A stretch of 64,000 nt of DNA. Source: Kordia sp. TARA_039_SRF. Its GTDB lineage: Bacteria; Bacteroidota; Bacteroidia; Flavobacteriales; Flavobacteriaceae. The stretch lies in assembly GCA_006383075.2 (NCBI GenBank), contig SMNH02000002.1, positions 507,127 through 571,126 on the forward strand. Reading direction: 5' to 3'. Shown here one piece after another: positions 9,166 through 17,631 of the stretch; the stretch's first letter is position 1, and each line of letters begins with the position of its first letter. The notes beneath the pieces were generated by a model that was not told the DNA's origin, ran no database searches, and was given only the letters and a program-made list of their open reading frames with translations. The translations under genes were made by a program, and so were the position numbers.

Positions 9166-9901
9166 ATCACTTTTCGGATTGTTGGGAAGACACATTTCGT
9201 ATTCTTTTTCGAGAGGTTATTTTTCTAGAAAATTTAAAAATCTGCAACTCAACGACCATTTTTACACCAATTTTGATTTGCCAACTATTGAAGATTTTCC
9301 GAAAATTCTTCAAGAACATCCCAATCTCAAAGGAATGAACGTTACCATTCCGTATAAAGAAAGCGTCATTCCGCACTTAGACCATTTACACAAAAAGGCA
9401 AAAAAAATTGGCGCAGTAAACACCATTAAAGTTTTGGAAGATGGTTCGTTAAAAGGTTACAACACCGATTGCTACGGATTTAAAAAATCGCTCAAACCAC
9501 ACTTAAAACGTCATCATAAAAAAGCACTCATTCTCGGAACAGGCGGTGCTTCTAAAGCGATTGCATTTGTGTTTGAAGAATTGAATATTGATTACAAATA
9601 CGTTTCGCGAAAGCCCAAAAACAAACAATCGATTTCCTACCGAGATTTAAGCGAAAAAGTCATGAAATCGCATCCAATTATTGTGAATTGCACGCCGTTG
9701 GGCACATTTCCAAAAATTGAAGATTGTCCTGACATTCCGTACAAATACGTTTCCAAAGACTTTTTACTCTTTGATTTGATTTACAATCCGTCAGAAACTA
9801 CCTTTTTAAAACTTGGGCGTTTGCAAGGCGCGCAAATTGTAAATGGTTACAAAATGCTCGAATTTCAAGCAGAAAAGGCTTGGAAAATCTGGAATTCTTA
9901 A
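9140..9901 (+). CDS. aroE: shikimate dehydrogenase
   Basis: 253 residues. It catalyses NADPH-dependent reduction of 3-dehydroshikimate to shikimate in aromatic amino-acid synthesis. The substrate-binding domain shows the SxS motif (SYSFSRGYF), the catalytic lysine in NVTIPYKES and the aspartate in GYNTDCYGF; the nucleotide-binding loop is ILGTGGASKAIA. Slightly shorter than E. coli AroE (272). The ATG at 9140 lies inside the end of the upstream DUF368 gene, giving a 26-base overlap; the protein needs this start to keep the N-terminal strand (KSLFGLLGRHISYSFS). Confidence 0.95.
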   Translation: MENELKRYKSLFGLLGRHISYSFSRGYFSRKFKNLQLNDHFYTNFDLPTIEDFPKILQEHPNLKGMNVTIPYKESVIPHLDHLHKKAKKIGAVNTIKVLEDGSLKGYNTDCYGFKKSLKPHLKRHHKKALILGTGGASKAIAFVFEELNIDYKYVSRKPKNKQSISYRDLSEKVMKSHPIIVNCTPLGTFPKIEDCPDIPYKYVSKDFLLFDLIYNPSETTFLKLGRLQGAQIVNGYKMLEFQAEKAWKIWNS

Positions 9902-10019
9902 CTAAAATCATTCTTTTTACTGCAATTATAGCAGTTTCGCGTCTGTAAAACTTTGTGGTTTTATTTGTTGTTAGTATCTTCGGTACGTAAAAGCGTGAAA
10001 AAGAACCCAAACATTTTAC

Positions 10020-12056
10020 ATGATGTTAGAAGAAAAAGACGAGAATCTGCACGAAAATGCAGAAGGAAATTTAGAAGAAAAAGCTGCTGAAACGAGTGCA
10101 GAAAATGAACTTGAAGTTCAGAATGAACCTGAAGCCGTAACTGAATCTGAAAGCACTGTAACCGAGACTGGAACTGACACTGAAAGCTCAGCAACCGAGA
10201 CTGAAACTGCAGCTGAAAACTCAGCGACTGCAACTGAAGATACTGAATCTGATAGTGAGCAAACGAAAGAAGAGCACAAAGATGCCGTAAATGAAGTGCA
10301 GGACAATGCAGCAGAAGATGCCGAAGACGAAAGTGCTACTGGACGTCATGAAATTCCGATGCTCGATTACCATTCCATGAGCAAAGAAGCGTTGGTAGAT
10401 GAACTTGAAAAGTTAGTGAAAAACGAAAAAGTTCAAGCTATCAAAGAACATGTGGAAAGCATTAAATCGGAATTCAATCAAAAATACAACGAAGTTGTAG
10501 AGCAACGAAAAGAAGAGTTTTTGGCAGAAGGTGGAAATGTTATTGATTTTCATTTTTCATTACCTATCAAAGGACGATTCAACGTTGCGTACAACGAATA
10601 TCGTAGCAAACGCAATGAATATTATAAAAATTTAGAGAAAGATTTAAACGCAAATCTCGAAAAGCGTTTGGCGCTTATTGAAGAATTGAAAGGCTTGTTG
10701 AATGTAGAAGAAAACATCAACACTACCTACAAACATTTCAAGCAAATTCAGGAAGAATGGCGCAACGCTGGTTCTATTCCAAAAGCGCAATACAATAATA
10801 TTTGGCGCACGTATCATCATCATATTGAGCGTTTTTACGACTTTTTACACTTAAATAGAGATTTACGCGATTTAGATTTTAAACGCAATTACGAAGAAAA
10901 ACTAAAAATCATTGCACGCGCTGAGGAATTGGCAAATGAAGAAAATGTCATCAATGCGTTTCGCGAATTACAAAATTTACACCGACTTTGGAAAGAAGAA
11001 GTAGGTCCTGTAGCAAAAGAATTGCGCGAAGAAATATGGAATCGTTTTAGTGAAGCGACCAAAGTTATTCACGACAGACGTCAGGAATATTTTAAAAATA
11101 TCGATCAGATTTATGAGCAGAATTTAGTCGTAAAAGAAGAAATTATTGCTAAAATCAAGGAAATTGCTGCTGGAAATTACAAAGTTCACAATCAGTGGCA
11201 AAACAAGATAAAAGAGGTTGAGAAACTTCGTGAAGCGTTCTTTAATGCTGGAAAAGTTCCGTTAAAAGTCAACGAAGAAACGTGGGCGAAATTTAAGCAA
11301 TCGGTTCGTGAATTTAACGCGAATAAAAATGCTTTTTACAAATCTTTAAAGAAAGAACAGCAAGAAAATTTAGCCAAAAAGATGGAACTTATCGAATTGG
11401 CAGAATCGCTAAAAGATAGCGACGATTGGGCAAATGTGACACCAAAAATGAAGAAAGTCCAAGCCGATTGGAAGAAGATTGGACATGTACCGAAAAAGAT
11501 TTCTGACAAGATTTGGAAGCAGTTTAAAAACGCTTGTAATCATTATTTTGACCGTTTGCATGCACAGAAAAATGCTGCGAATGCCGAAGAAGTAGAAGCG
11601 TTGAAAAAGAAAGAAGCGTTTTTAGCAGAAATGGAAGCGTTTGAATTGTCGGGCGATGCCAAAGAAGATGTGGAAAAAATCAAAGAAAAAATTGCCGATT
11701 GGAAGGCTATTGGGCGCGTACCTTATAACAAAAAGAATATTGACAACAAGTTCAACAAAGTGGTCGACGGATTGTTTAAAAAGTTAAATATTGATAAGCA
11801 AGAATCTGAATTAATCAAGTACAGTAACCGTTTGGAGAATTTGGACGAAGCAAAAATCAATTCGGAACGTATTTTTATCCGCAGAAAAATTGATGAAATC
11901 AAAGGAGAAATTCGTCAATTAGAAAACAATATGCAATTCTTCTCTGATACTTCTGCCGACAATCCAATGTTGAAAAAAGTACATCAAGATATTGAAAAGC
12001 ACAAACGTAATTTAGATACTTGGAAAGCCAAATTGCAGCAGTTGCGTTCGCTTTAA
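10020..12056 (+). CDS. DUF349 repeat protein with acidic N-terminal tail
   Basis: 678 residues. Residues 1 to about 115 are a low-complexity acidic region rich in Glu, Thr, Ser and Ala. The rest is a series of DUF349 helical units, each with a W-containing pattern such as FKQIQEEWRNAGSIPKAQYN, LHRLWKEEVGPVAKEL and VQADWKKIGHVPKKISDKIW. Coiled-coil propensity is high, especially at the C-terminus. DUF349 proteins are widespread in Bacteroidota; the function is unknown. There is no signal peptide, so it is cytoplasmic. Two adjacent ATGs (10020, 10023) are both possible starts. A strong terminator lies about 95 bases downstream. Confidence 0.85.
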   Translation: MMLEEKDENLHENAEGNLEEKAAETSAENELEVQNEPEAVTESESTVTETGTDTESSATETETAAENSATATEDTESDSEQTKEEHKDAVNEVQDNAAEDAEDESATGRHEIPMLDYHSMSKEALVDELEKLVKNEKVQAIKEHVESIKSEFNQKYNEVVEQRKEEFLAEGGNVIDFHFSLPIKGRFNVAYNEYRSKRNEYYKNLEKDLNANLEKRLALIEELKGLLNVEENINTTYKHFKQIQEEWRNAGSIPKAQYNNIWRTYHHHIERFYDFLHLNRDLRDLDFKRNYEEKLKIIARAEELANEENVINAFRELQNLHRLWKEEVGPVAKELREEIWNRFSEATKVIHDRRQEYFKNIDQIYEQNLVVKEEIIAKIKEIAAGNYKVHNQWQNKIKEVEKLREAFFNAGKVPLKVNEETWAKFKQSVREFNANKNAFYKSLKKEQQENLAKKMELIELAESLKDSDDWANVTPKMKKVQADWKKIGHVPKKISDKIWKQFKNACNHYFDRLHAQKNAANAEEVEALKKKEAFLAEMEAFELSGDAKEDVEKIKEKIADWKAIGRVPYNKKNIDNKFNKVVDGLFKKLNIDKQESELIKYSNRLENLDEAKINSERIFIRRKIDEIKGEIRQLENNMQFFSDTSADNPMLKKVHQDIEKHKRNLDTWKAKLQQLRSL

Positions 12057-12150
12057 GAAGTATTGAGTAGTGAGATATTAGTATTGAGTTTTTTTATTTC
12101 GCATTTCGCATTTCGACAGGCTCAATGCTCGGAAAATAGTATATAAAAAG

Positions 12151-12178
12151 AAGCCGTTTCTTTTGAAACGGCTTTTTT
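12151..12178 (+). terminator. Rho-independent terminator of the DUF349 gene
   Basis: AAGCCGTTTC, loop TTTT, GAAACGGCTT, then a T run: a perfect 10-bp stem. A upstream of the stem lets it also work weakly on the other strand. Confidence 0.9.
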
Positions 12179-12204
12179 ATGTATGTTCTTTTATCTTTGC
12201 TACG

Positions 12205-12405
12205 GCTCGTTGTGGGATGCTGAATCAAGTTCTGCATGACGTTTGAATTACGTTTTATATTTTGAATATTTTGAGCATTAAAGTGGATTCTTGCTTTCGC
12301 AGGAATGACAAATCATATCTATAGAAGTGATGGTATTTGTATATGATTTTAATTAATCTTGAAATAGACAAGTATGTCAAGTTGAACTTGATTCAACTTC
12401 TCACA
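12205..12405. repeat. inverted pair of a dispersed element
   Basis: The left copy (12205-12250) contains GATGCTGAATCAAGTTCTGC and the right copy (12368-12405) contains TTGAACTTGATTCAACTTCT, its approximate reverse complement. A further copy of the right-hand orientation lies at 21601-21650 and a short piece at about 31370-31392. Confidence 0.65.
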
Positions 12406-12454
12406 AGCAGCTAAAACTTTTACATTTTACATTTAGTATTTTACATTCAGCGTT

Positions 12455-13228
12455 TCAAAGCTTCTTCGCTTCTTCCCAAAAAACGTCCATTTCTGCTAAG
12501 GTCATGTCTGCTAGTTTTTTGTTGAGTCCCGCTGCTTTCTGTTCTAAGTATTGAAAACGCTTAATGAATTTTTTGTTGGTTCTTTCCAAGGCATTTTCAG
12601 GATCAATTTTTAAAAATCGTGCGTAATTAATCATGGAAAACAACACATCGCCAAACTCTTCTTCCATTGCTTGTTGATTGCCTTTTACGACTTCTTCTTG
12701 AAATTCTGATAATTCTTCTTCTAACTTCTCCCAAACTTGATTGGGCGCTTCCCAGTCAAATCCGACACCAGCTACTTTATCTTGAATTCGGTTTGCTTTT
12801 ACCAACGCAGGCAAACTTTTTGGAACACCTTCTAGTACTGATTTTTTTCCTTCTTTCAGTTTTAAATTTTCCCAATTTCGCTTTACATCTTCTTCGTCTT
12901 CTACCTTAACATCGCTGTAAATATGCGGGTGACGACTGATAAGTTTTTCACAGATTTCATTGGCAACATCAGCGATATCAAAATCGTTGGTTTCACTTCC
13001 TATTTTTGCGTAAAACACGATGTGCAGTAGCAAATCACCCAATTCTTTTTTGACTTCATCTAAATCATTTTCAAGAATCGCATCGCCCAATTCGTAGGTT
13101 TCTTCAATCGTTAAATGACGAAGACTTTGCATGGTTTGTTTGCGGTCCCACGGACATTGTTCGCGTAATTCGTCCATAATGGTTAATAAACGGTCAAAGG
13201 CGGCTACTTGTGCTTTTCTGGAATTCAT
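12455..13228 (-). CDS. mazG: nucleoside triphosphate pyrophosphohydrolase MazG
   Basis: 257 residues with two MazG domains. The first carries DELREQCPWDRKQTMQSLR and the metal-binding EETYELGDAI then ELGDLLLHIVFYAK; the second carries EEELSEFQEEV and EEFGDVLFSMINYARF. These ExxE...ExxD helices bind Mg2+ and hydrolyse (d)NTPs to NMP and PPi, clearing abnormal nucleotides in the cytoplasm. Length fits E. coli MazG (263). The start lies about 20 bases downstream of a minus-strand TAGTTTTG box. In many flavobacteria mazG follows DUF5606, def and ruvX (my recollection); here two plus-strand genes separate them. Confidence 0.95.
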   Translation of the reverse strand: MNSRKAQVAAFDRLLTIMDELREQCPWDRKQTMQSLRHLTIEETYELGDAILENDLDEVKKELGDLLLHIVFYAKIGSETNDFDIADVANEICEKLISRHPHIYSDVKVEDEEDVKRNWENLKLKEGKKSVLEGVPKSLPALVKANRIQDKVAGVGFDWEAPNQVWEKLEEELSEFQEEVVKGNQQAMEEEFGDVLFSMINYARFLKIDPENALERTNKKFIKRFQYLEQKAAGLNKKLADMTLAEMDVFWEEAKKL

Positions 13229-13250
13229 ACGTTGTAATCTATAAGAATGA

Positions 13251-13258
13251 CAAAACTA
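13251..13258 (-). promoter_or_regulatory. putative -7 box of mazG
   Basis: On the minus strand the sequence reads TAGTTTTG, a match to TAnnTTTG, 22 bases from the mazG start. No good -33 element seen. Confidence 0.4.
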
Positions 13259-13308
13259 GTCATTTTACAAACAATCTTTGTACTTTTAGTTCATCAAAAA
13301 GACTGCGT

Positions 13309-13752
13309 ATGAAAACTTCCCTTATAAAATTATTCGACAGAGAAATTGACCGATTGTATCATGAAATTGAGCAATATCAAGAAGAAACAGCACTTTGGAT
13401 TGTCACTAAAAACATTTCCAACTGTAGTGGAAACTTGTGTTTACATTTGATTGGCAATTTGAATCACTTCATTGGACACCATATTGGAAACACTAATTAT
13501 GTGCGTCAGCGCGATTTGGAATTCAGCACGAAAAACACGCCAAAAGCAACCTTATTACAAGAAATTTCTAACGTCAAAGAAGTTGTTATTACAGCGCTTT
13601 CTAACTTGTCTGAAGAAAAATTACAAGAAGCGTATCCAATTGAAAAAGATGGCGTGGTTCCTTCACATGAACTGATGTTACTACATTTATTATGGCATTT
13701 GAGTTATCATGTTGGACAGATTAATTACCATCGTAGATTGTTAGATAGTTAG
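13309..13752 (+). CDS. DinB-like (DUF1572-type) four-helix protein
   Basis: 147 residues from the ATG at 13309; an upstream extension to 13210 overlaps mazG and has no family sequence. It shows LNHFIGHHIGNTNYVRQRD, followed by HLLWHLSYHVGQINYHRR near the C-terminus, the conserved histidines of the DinB/YfiT-like metal-binding four-helix bundle. Such proteins bind Ni/Zn and some act as thiol-dependent transferases; the substrate here is unknown. It is cytoplasmic and monocistronic. Divergently placed to mazG. Confidence 0.75.
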   Translation: MKTSLIKLFDREIDRLYHEIEQYQEETALWIVTKNISNCSGNLCLHLIGNLNHFIGHHIGNTNYVRQRDLEFSTKNTPKATLLQEISNVKEVVITALSNLSEEKLQEAYPIEKDGVVPSHELMLLHLLWHLSYHVGQINYHRRLLDS

Positions 13753-13869
13753 ACATGTTTCTGCTAAAGCGGGAATTTTTTAGACGTGCTTAGATGTGTT
13801 AGCAATTTCACAAGATTATTTATAGACATATTAAATCTGTCAAAACAAATTAAACCTATCAAACTCGCT

Positions 13870-13995
13870 GCATATTGAGCCTATCGTAATGTGGCACATT
13901 AAGCCCACCGAAATCGTGGTACATTGAGTCTGCCGAAATCGTGGTACATTGAGCCCACCGAAATCGTGGGTACATTGAACCTGTCGAAATGTGGC
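13870..13995 (+). repeat. five tandem 25-bp units of the GAGCCTGTCGAAAT family
   Basis: Units start at 13870, 13895, 13920, 13945 and 13971. Each is 25 bases of the form TACATTGAGCCCACC followed by GAAATCGTGG, with one extra G after unit four. The core (TGAGCCTGTCGAAAT-like) is the same motif found singly or in tandem at 12112, 18465, 25879, 36812 and 59565. There are no spacers, so it is not a CRISPR array. Confidence 0.9.
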
Positions 13996-14032
13996 ACGCT
14001 TTATGCCTATACCTCAACAATTAACGTACGGA

Positions 14033-14067
14033 TTTGCACTATTGCTCAAAACTATTCCGTACATTTG
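14033..14067 (+). promoter_or_regulatory. promoter of the 14090 gene
   Basis: TTTG at 14033-14036, 23 bases, then TACATTTG at 14060-14067: a match to the Bacteroidota -33/-7 pattern (TTTG, 17-23 bases, TAnnTTTG). The ATG follows 22 bases later. Confidence 0.65.
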
Positions 14068-14089
14068 AACTATTAAACTTATAACAATA

Positions 14090-14575
14090 ATGAAAAAAAC
14101 ATTGATGGCGTTGTGTATGTTATTTGTAGCTGTTGCTACCGTACAAGCGCAAGAAACAGAAGCTGAAAAGCAAAAAAGAGCTATGGAATTAATGTCTATT
14201 AAGGTAGACATGAAGGTTGACGAAGAACTTTTTATGAAAGTAACGGAAAACACATATGTATCAGAAAGTCCGAAAGCTGTAATTATGGCGATGATTGTTC
14301 CTGAAACGTATGAAAACGCTAAAGCAAAACTTGAAGGAAATATGCCACCAGATTTTAAAGTCACTGATAAAGGTGAAAAAATGATGAACGGCGTGAAAGT
14401 AATTTATATGCAAGGAACCGCAGAAGCGCAAGGAACTAAGGTAAATAGCACGGTATATTGCTTAAAACGTGATGCTGATACCTGTCTTATGTTTATGGGA
14501 ATGTCGGAAGTTGGTGCTGATAAAAAGTATGCTGATGCCATTACAGCAGCCGCTAATTCTGTCGTAAAGAAATAA
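14090..14575 (+). CDS. small exported protein of unknown function
   Basis: 161 residues with a signal peptide (MKKTLMALCMLFVAVATVQAQ), so exported to the periplasm or beyond. The mature part has a Met-rich N-terminal half (ELMSIKVDMKVDEELFMKV) and no transmembrane segment. No family is recognised. It has its own promoter upstream and a shared bidirectional terminator downstream, so it is transcribed alone. A periplasmic role is inferred only from the signal peptide. Confidence 0.7.
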   Translation: MKKTLMALCMLFVAVATVQAQETEAEKQKRAMELMSIKVDMKVDEELFMKVTENTYVSESPKAVIMAMIVPETYENAKAKLEGNMPPDFKVTDKGEKMMNGVKVIYMQGTAEAQGTKVNSTVYCLKRDADTCLMFMGMSEVGADKKYADAITAAANSVVKK

Positions 14576-14597
14576 TAAAGTTTCACCAATACGAATA

Positions 14598-14627
14598 AAA
14601 AAATCCAGCAAAATGCTGGATTTTTTA
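14598..14627. terminator. bidirectional terminator
   Basis: AATCCAGCA, loop AAA, TGCTGGATT, with A on the left and T on the right. It lies between two converging genes (14090 plus, DUF5606 minus) and can stop both. Confidence 0.9.
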
Positions 14628-14651
14628 TTTGACTAAACTTTGAAATGTGTG

Positions 14652-15071
14652 TTATTCTTCTTCGGATGAAGCTTCTTCTGTTGCTGTAAAATCTGTGATT
14701 CCTTTAGAATGCAACAAATTGTACCACTGAATTACCTTTTTAATATCGCTAGGATATACACGATCTTCGTCATAATCTGGTAATACTTCCGAGAAGTAAT
14801 TGGTCAACACGTCTTTTGATTCTTTATGATTGATAGACGTTGCAGCGCCGTTTTCTTTTTGTTTTACCTTTTCTAAAACTTCGCCTAACGGAACTTCTTC
14901 AGTATACGTATAAATCGCGATTTCAGATAATAAACTTACATTGTGACGCAGACTCACCGAGATTTTCTTTCCATCTGACAATGATTCTGCCACAAAACCA
15001 TTACGGGTTTGTGTTTTTAACTCATACAATCCTGGTTTTCCAGAAATAGCTAATATTTTTTCTAAACTCAT
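14652..15071 (-). CDS. DUF5606 domain protein
   Basis: 139 residues. The N-terminus MSLEKILAISGKPGLYELKT, followed by ETRNG-like and SVSLRHNVSLLSEIAIYT segments, is typical of DUF5606, a family I know only from Bacteroidota. There is an acidic tail (TATEEASSEEE). No signal peptide; probably cytoplasmic. The function is unknown. The gene follows def and ruvX on the minus strand, 150 bases after def, and probably belongs to the same transcription unit. Confidence 0.85.
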   Translation of the reverse strand: MSLEKILAISGKPGLYELKTQTRNGFVAESLSDGKKISVSLRHNVSLLSEIAIYTYTEEVPLGEVLEKVKQKENGAATSINHKESKDVLTNYFSEVLPDYDEDRVYPSDIKKVIQWYNLLHSKGITDFTATEEASSEEE

Positions 15072-15221
15072 AGTATATATTTTCTACGTAAGGATGGCAA
15101 ATATACATATTGTCAGTATTCCATCACTTTTTTTAACGTTATTTTTAGTGAAACTAAATTGTGATAAAAAAGTATCTTTTATCTCGCTGTAGCGTGAATT
15201 ATAATGCCTGTATTTTAGGGA

Positions 15222-15812
15222 TTAACGCATCTTCTTAGCATCTGGAAAGCGCATTTTGTAATCTACTTTAATGCGTCCGCGCGAAATATTTGCCAATCTT
15301 CCTTTTAACAAACGTCTTTTTAGGGCAGATAGTTTATCGGTAAACAAAATTCCTTCAATATGATCGTATTCGTGTTGAATAACGCGTGCTGCCAAGCCAT
15401 CAAACTCTTCTACATGCTTTTGAAAGTTTTCGTCGTAATATTCAATTTTGATACTTTCTGGACGAAACACATCTTCGCGCACATCAGGAATACTCAAACA
15501 ACCTTCATTAAAAACCCAAGGTTCACCATCGCGCTCTACAATTTTCGCGTTGATAAACACTTTCTTCATGCCCGTTAATTGCTTTCGTTGTTCTTCATCA
15601 AGTTCTTCATCTTCAGCAAATCCAGTAGCATCTACCAAAAACAAACGAATCGGAAGTCCAACCTGCGGCGCTGCCAGTCCAACACCATAAGCATTGTACA
15701 TGGTTTCAAACATATTTTCAAGCAACGTATCCAAATTTGGATAGTCAGGTGTAATTTCTTCTGCTACTTTTCGTAAAACTGGATCGCCATATGCGACAAT
15801 TGGTAATATCAT
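15222..15812 (-). CDS. def: peptide deformylase
   Basis: 196 residues. It removes the formyl group from N-terminal formylmethionine of new proteins. All three metal and active-site motifs are intact: GVGLAAPQVG, EGCLS (metal cysteine) and HEYDH (two metal histidines and the catalytic Glu in QHEYDHIEG). An acidic insert between motifs 1 and 2 (FAEDEELDEEQRKQL) is common in Bacteroidota. The start is 8 bases after the ruvX stop, indicating an operon. Confidence 0.97.
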   Translation of the reverse strand: MILPIVAYGDPVLRKVAEEITPDYPNLDTLLENMFETMYNAYGVGLAAPQVGLPIRLFLVDATGFAEDEELDEEQRKQLTGMKKVFINAKIVERDGEPWVFNEGCLSIPDVREDVFRPESIKIEYYDENFQKHVEEFDGLAARVIQHEYDHIEGILFTDKLSALKRRLLKGRLANISRGRIKVDYKMRFPDAKKMR

Positions 15813-15820
15813 ATTGTGTA

Positions 15821-16228
15821 CTATTTGTATAGATACGATTGCAAAATTATGGTTGCACTTATCTCATCTATTAAACCTTTATTTTGACGTTGTTTCTTTT
15901 TCAATCCGCTATCAATCATGGTTTGAAACGCCATTTTTGAAGTAAAACGCTCGTCAACTCGTTTTATTGGAATTGTGGGAATCGCTTTGGTCAACAAACG
16001 AATAAACTCTTTAATTAGCACTTCACTTTCGGAAGCTTCATTGTTCATTTGTTTTGGTTCGCCTACCAAAAACAATTCTACATTTTCTTTGGCAACATAA
16101 TCTTTCAAAAAAGGAATCAAATCGTGCGTGCGAACCGTCGTCAACCCAGAAGCTATCAATTGCAACTCGTCGGTAACGGCAATTCCTGTTCTTTTCTTCC
16201 CATAATCAATCGCTACAATACGCGCCAT
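15821..16228 (-). CDS. ruvX: Holliday-junction resolvase-like / pre-16S rRNA nuclease
   Basis: 135 residues from the ATG at 16228 (MARIVAIDYGKKRTGIAVTD); a TTG at 16243 would add five residues. This is the RNase H-like YqgF/RuvX fold: the first Asp (AIDYG), the Glu in VELFLVGEPKQMN, and the last Asp in KGLIDEISATIILQSYL. E. coli YqgF matures the 5' end of 16S rRNA; a role in Holliday-junction resolution was proposed elsewhere. First gene of the ruvX-def-DUF5606 cluster, cytoplasmic. Confidence 0.93.
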   Translation of the reverse strand: MARIVAIDYGKKRTGIAVTDELQLIASGLTTVRTHDLIPFLKDYVAKENVELFLVGEPKQMNNEASESEVLIKEFIRLLTKAIPTIPIKRVDERFTSKMAFQTMIDSGLKKKQRQNKGLIDEISATIILQSYLYK

Positions 16229-16393
16229 AGAAATTTTTGGCAAAAATAAGGTTTATATTTCAATGTGTGAAAAATTAGAGGAATAATTGCTAAAGCGACA
16301 AAAATTCTATGAATTTCACAGCATAATAGCGCATGCTTAGTGCAAAAACTCCAAAATTTATTTCTTAAATTACAACTGCATTAAACACTTGAC

Positions 16394-17113
16394 ATGAAAC
16401 AGCTTATCCCATTTTTAGTATTACTTTTTTTAATTTCTTGTGAAAACACCAAAAAAGAAGCATCCAATCGCAAACTAGAAACTGAAACAATAAAAACTAT
16501 TGATACGACGCAAACAAACTTCGCCGCAACGAATACTTGGAATGCTTCCACAACCATTGGAGAAGCTACGGTTTTGCGAACCAAAGAAACCGATAGCAGT
16601 ACCACATGGACACAAATACAAGCCGTGAATGTTTTTGGGTTTAAAAAAGACGTGCCTTTGGGCGACATTGTACAAGTAATTCCGCTGAGTAAAAAACTTC
16701 CAATTCTTGGACTGAAAGTGACGAAAACAACCAAAAGAGATGATTTTGAAGATGATATTTGGTACGAAGTCCATTTGGAAGCAGTCAAGAATAAAGCGTA
16801 TGCTACATTTGTAGGTTCTAAAAAAAGAAGCGATGAATATCCAATAGACTTATTAGTAGTTTATCCTGCTGTGGAAAATTGTATATTATTAGAAAATAAG
16901 CCATTCAAAACAGACGATTTACCAAAAAATATCACCAACGAAATCATCAAAGGTGCGTTAGATTTTGACAACGATGGATTGCCTGATGCTATTGTGTGTG
17001 AATTTTGCTGCGAAAACCGAATGTCAGCAGACGAATGCGAATATTTTTGTGGAGAAACGTATCTAAATGTAGATGGCAAGTGGATTTTGATTAATTCTTC
17101 AAGTCCAGCTTAA
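16394..17113 (+). CDS. putative lipoprotein of unknown function
   Basis: 239 residues. MKQLIPFLVLLFLISC is a clear lipoprotein signal (Cys16). The mature protein begins with a Lys/Thr-rich linker. Near the C-terminus GALDFDNDGLPDAIVCEFCC resembles a calcium-binding DxDxDG loop of FG-GAP type, followed by more cysteines (ECEYFCGETY). No enzyme family is recognised. It sits divergent from ruvX and convergent with the GG-leader peptide gene, separated by a terminator hairpin. Confidence 0.7.
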   Translation: MKQLIPFLVLLFLISCENTKKEASNRKLETETIKTIDTTQTNFAATNTWNASTTIGEATVLRTKETDSSTTWTQIQAVNVFGFKKDVPLGDIVQVIPLSKKLPILGLKVTKTTKRDDFEDDIWYEVHLEAVKNKAYATFVGSKKRSDEYPIDLLVVYPAVENCILLENKPFKTDDLPKNITNEIIKGALDFDNDGLPDAIVCEFCCENRMSADECEYFCGETYLNVDGKWILINSSSPA

Positions 17114-17117
17114 ATAA

Positions 17118-17149
17118 AAAAATGAGCACGAAATCGCACTCATTTTTTT
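17118..17149. terminator. terminator between converging genes
   Basis: AATGAG...CTCATT stem with an inner CGA/TCG pairing and flanking A and T runs. It serves the lipoprotein (plus) and the GG-leader peptide (minus). Confidence 0.7.
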
Positions 17150-17166
17150 CATGATTACATCGTTTT

Positions 17167-17370
17167 CTATTCATTAGGAATATCTAATGGATCTTCTGTT
17201 CTGATAATGTCACATACCACACCTTCAGTACAATCAATTGTTGGACAAGATAAGCAGGACCAACAAGAAATTGCAGTTATTGTTACAGATCCGCCATTAA
17301 CTTTTTTTCCGCTTAAATTTGAGATGGATCTTTTTTTAAGGTCTAAATTTTTAAGTGTCTTTTTTTTCAT
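17167..17370 (-). CDS. GG-leader cysteine-rich peptide (RiPP/bacteriocin-like precursor)
   Basis: 67 residues. The leader MKKKTLKNLDLKKRSISNLS ends in KKVNGG, the pattern (K-rich start, LxLxKKxISNL, double glycine) of Bacteroidota natural-product precursors cut by C39-type exporters. The core after the GG holds five cysteines in about 40 residues (CWSCLSCPTIDC and VVCD), with Ser/Thr residues that could be modified. No modification enzyme or C39 transporter lies nearby. Related leaders are at 29589, 29862 and 38070 in this window. Whether it is an antimicrobial, signal or structural peptide is unknown. Confidence 0.75.
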   Translation of the reverse strand: MKKKTLKNLDLKKRSISNLSGKKVNGGSVTITAISCWSCLSCPTIDCTEGVVCDIIRTEDPLDIPNE

Positions 17371-17603
17371 GATTTTGGTTTTTATATGGTTAGCATATTG
17401 GCAGTCAGTACTTTTTAAAATACTACCGAAATTTATTTTACTAAATTTCTAGAAGTAATCACTGAGATAACTGACATTTTCACTTAGAAATCACACACAA
17501 AAACTTATACTACTAGCCAGTATGTTAAGATGCATTTTTTGCATAAAAAAGATAGAAAGTGTTACATCTCTAAAATTTTTCCGTGAATCTCCTTGAAGGT
17601 TTT

Positions 17604-17611
17604 TATCTTTG
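17604..17611 (+). promoter_or_regulatory. putative -7 box of dapD
   Basis: TATCTTTG followed by TG, ending 20 bases before the dapD ATG. The -33 region is weak. Confidence 0.5.
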
Positions 17612-17631
17612 TGCGATTAAACAATTAAAAT

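Larger units (their letters stand above)
12057..12454. other. intergenic region with terminator and dispersed repeats
   Basis: No gene is seen. It holds one copy of the TTTCGACAGGCTCAATG motif (12112-12128) and the DUF349 terminator. It also holds an inverted pair of the GCTGAATCAAGTT element (12205-12250 and 12368-12405). Between the pair lies a hairpin-like stretch ATTCTTGCTTTCGCAGGAAT (12285-12304) resembling ATTCCTGTCTACACAGGAAT at about 21575. Confidence 0.7.
13753..14089. other. intergenic region with tandem repeat and promoter
   Basis: No gene. It contains the five-unit tandem repeat at 13870-13995 and the promoter of the next gene (14033-14067). The first 115 bases hold nothing I can name. 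Confidence 0.7.

Noticed and set aside
13870-13995. Tandem units considered as a CRISPR array
   Set aside because: No spacers: units abut directly, and the unit core also occurs singly elsewhere.
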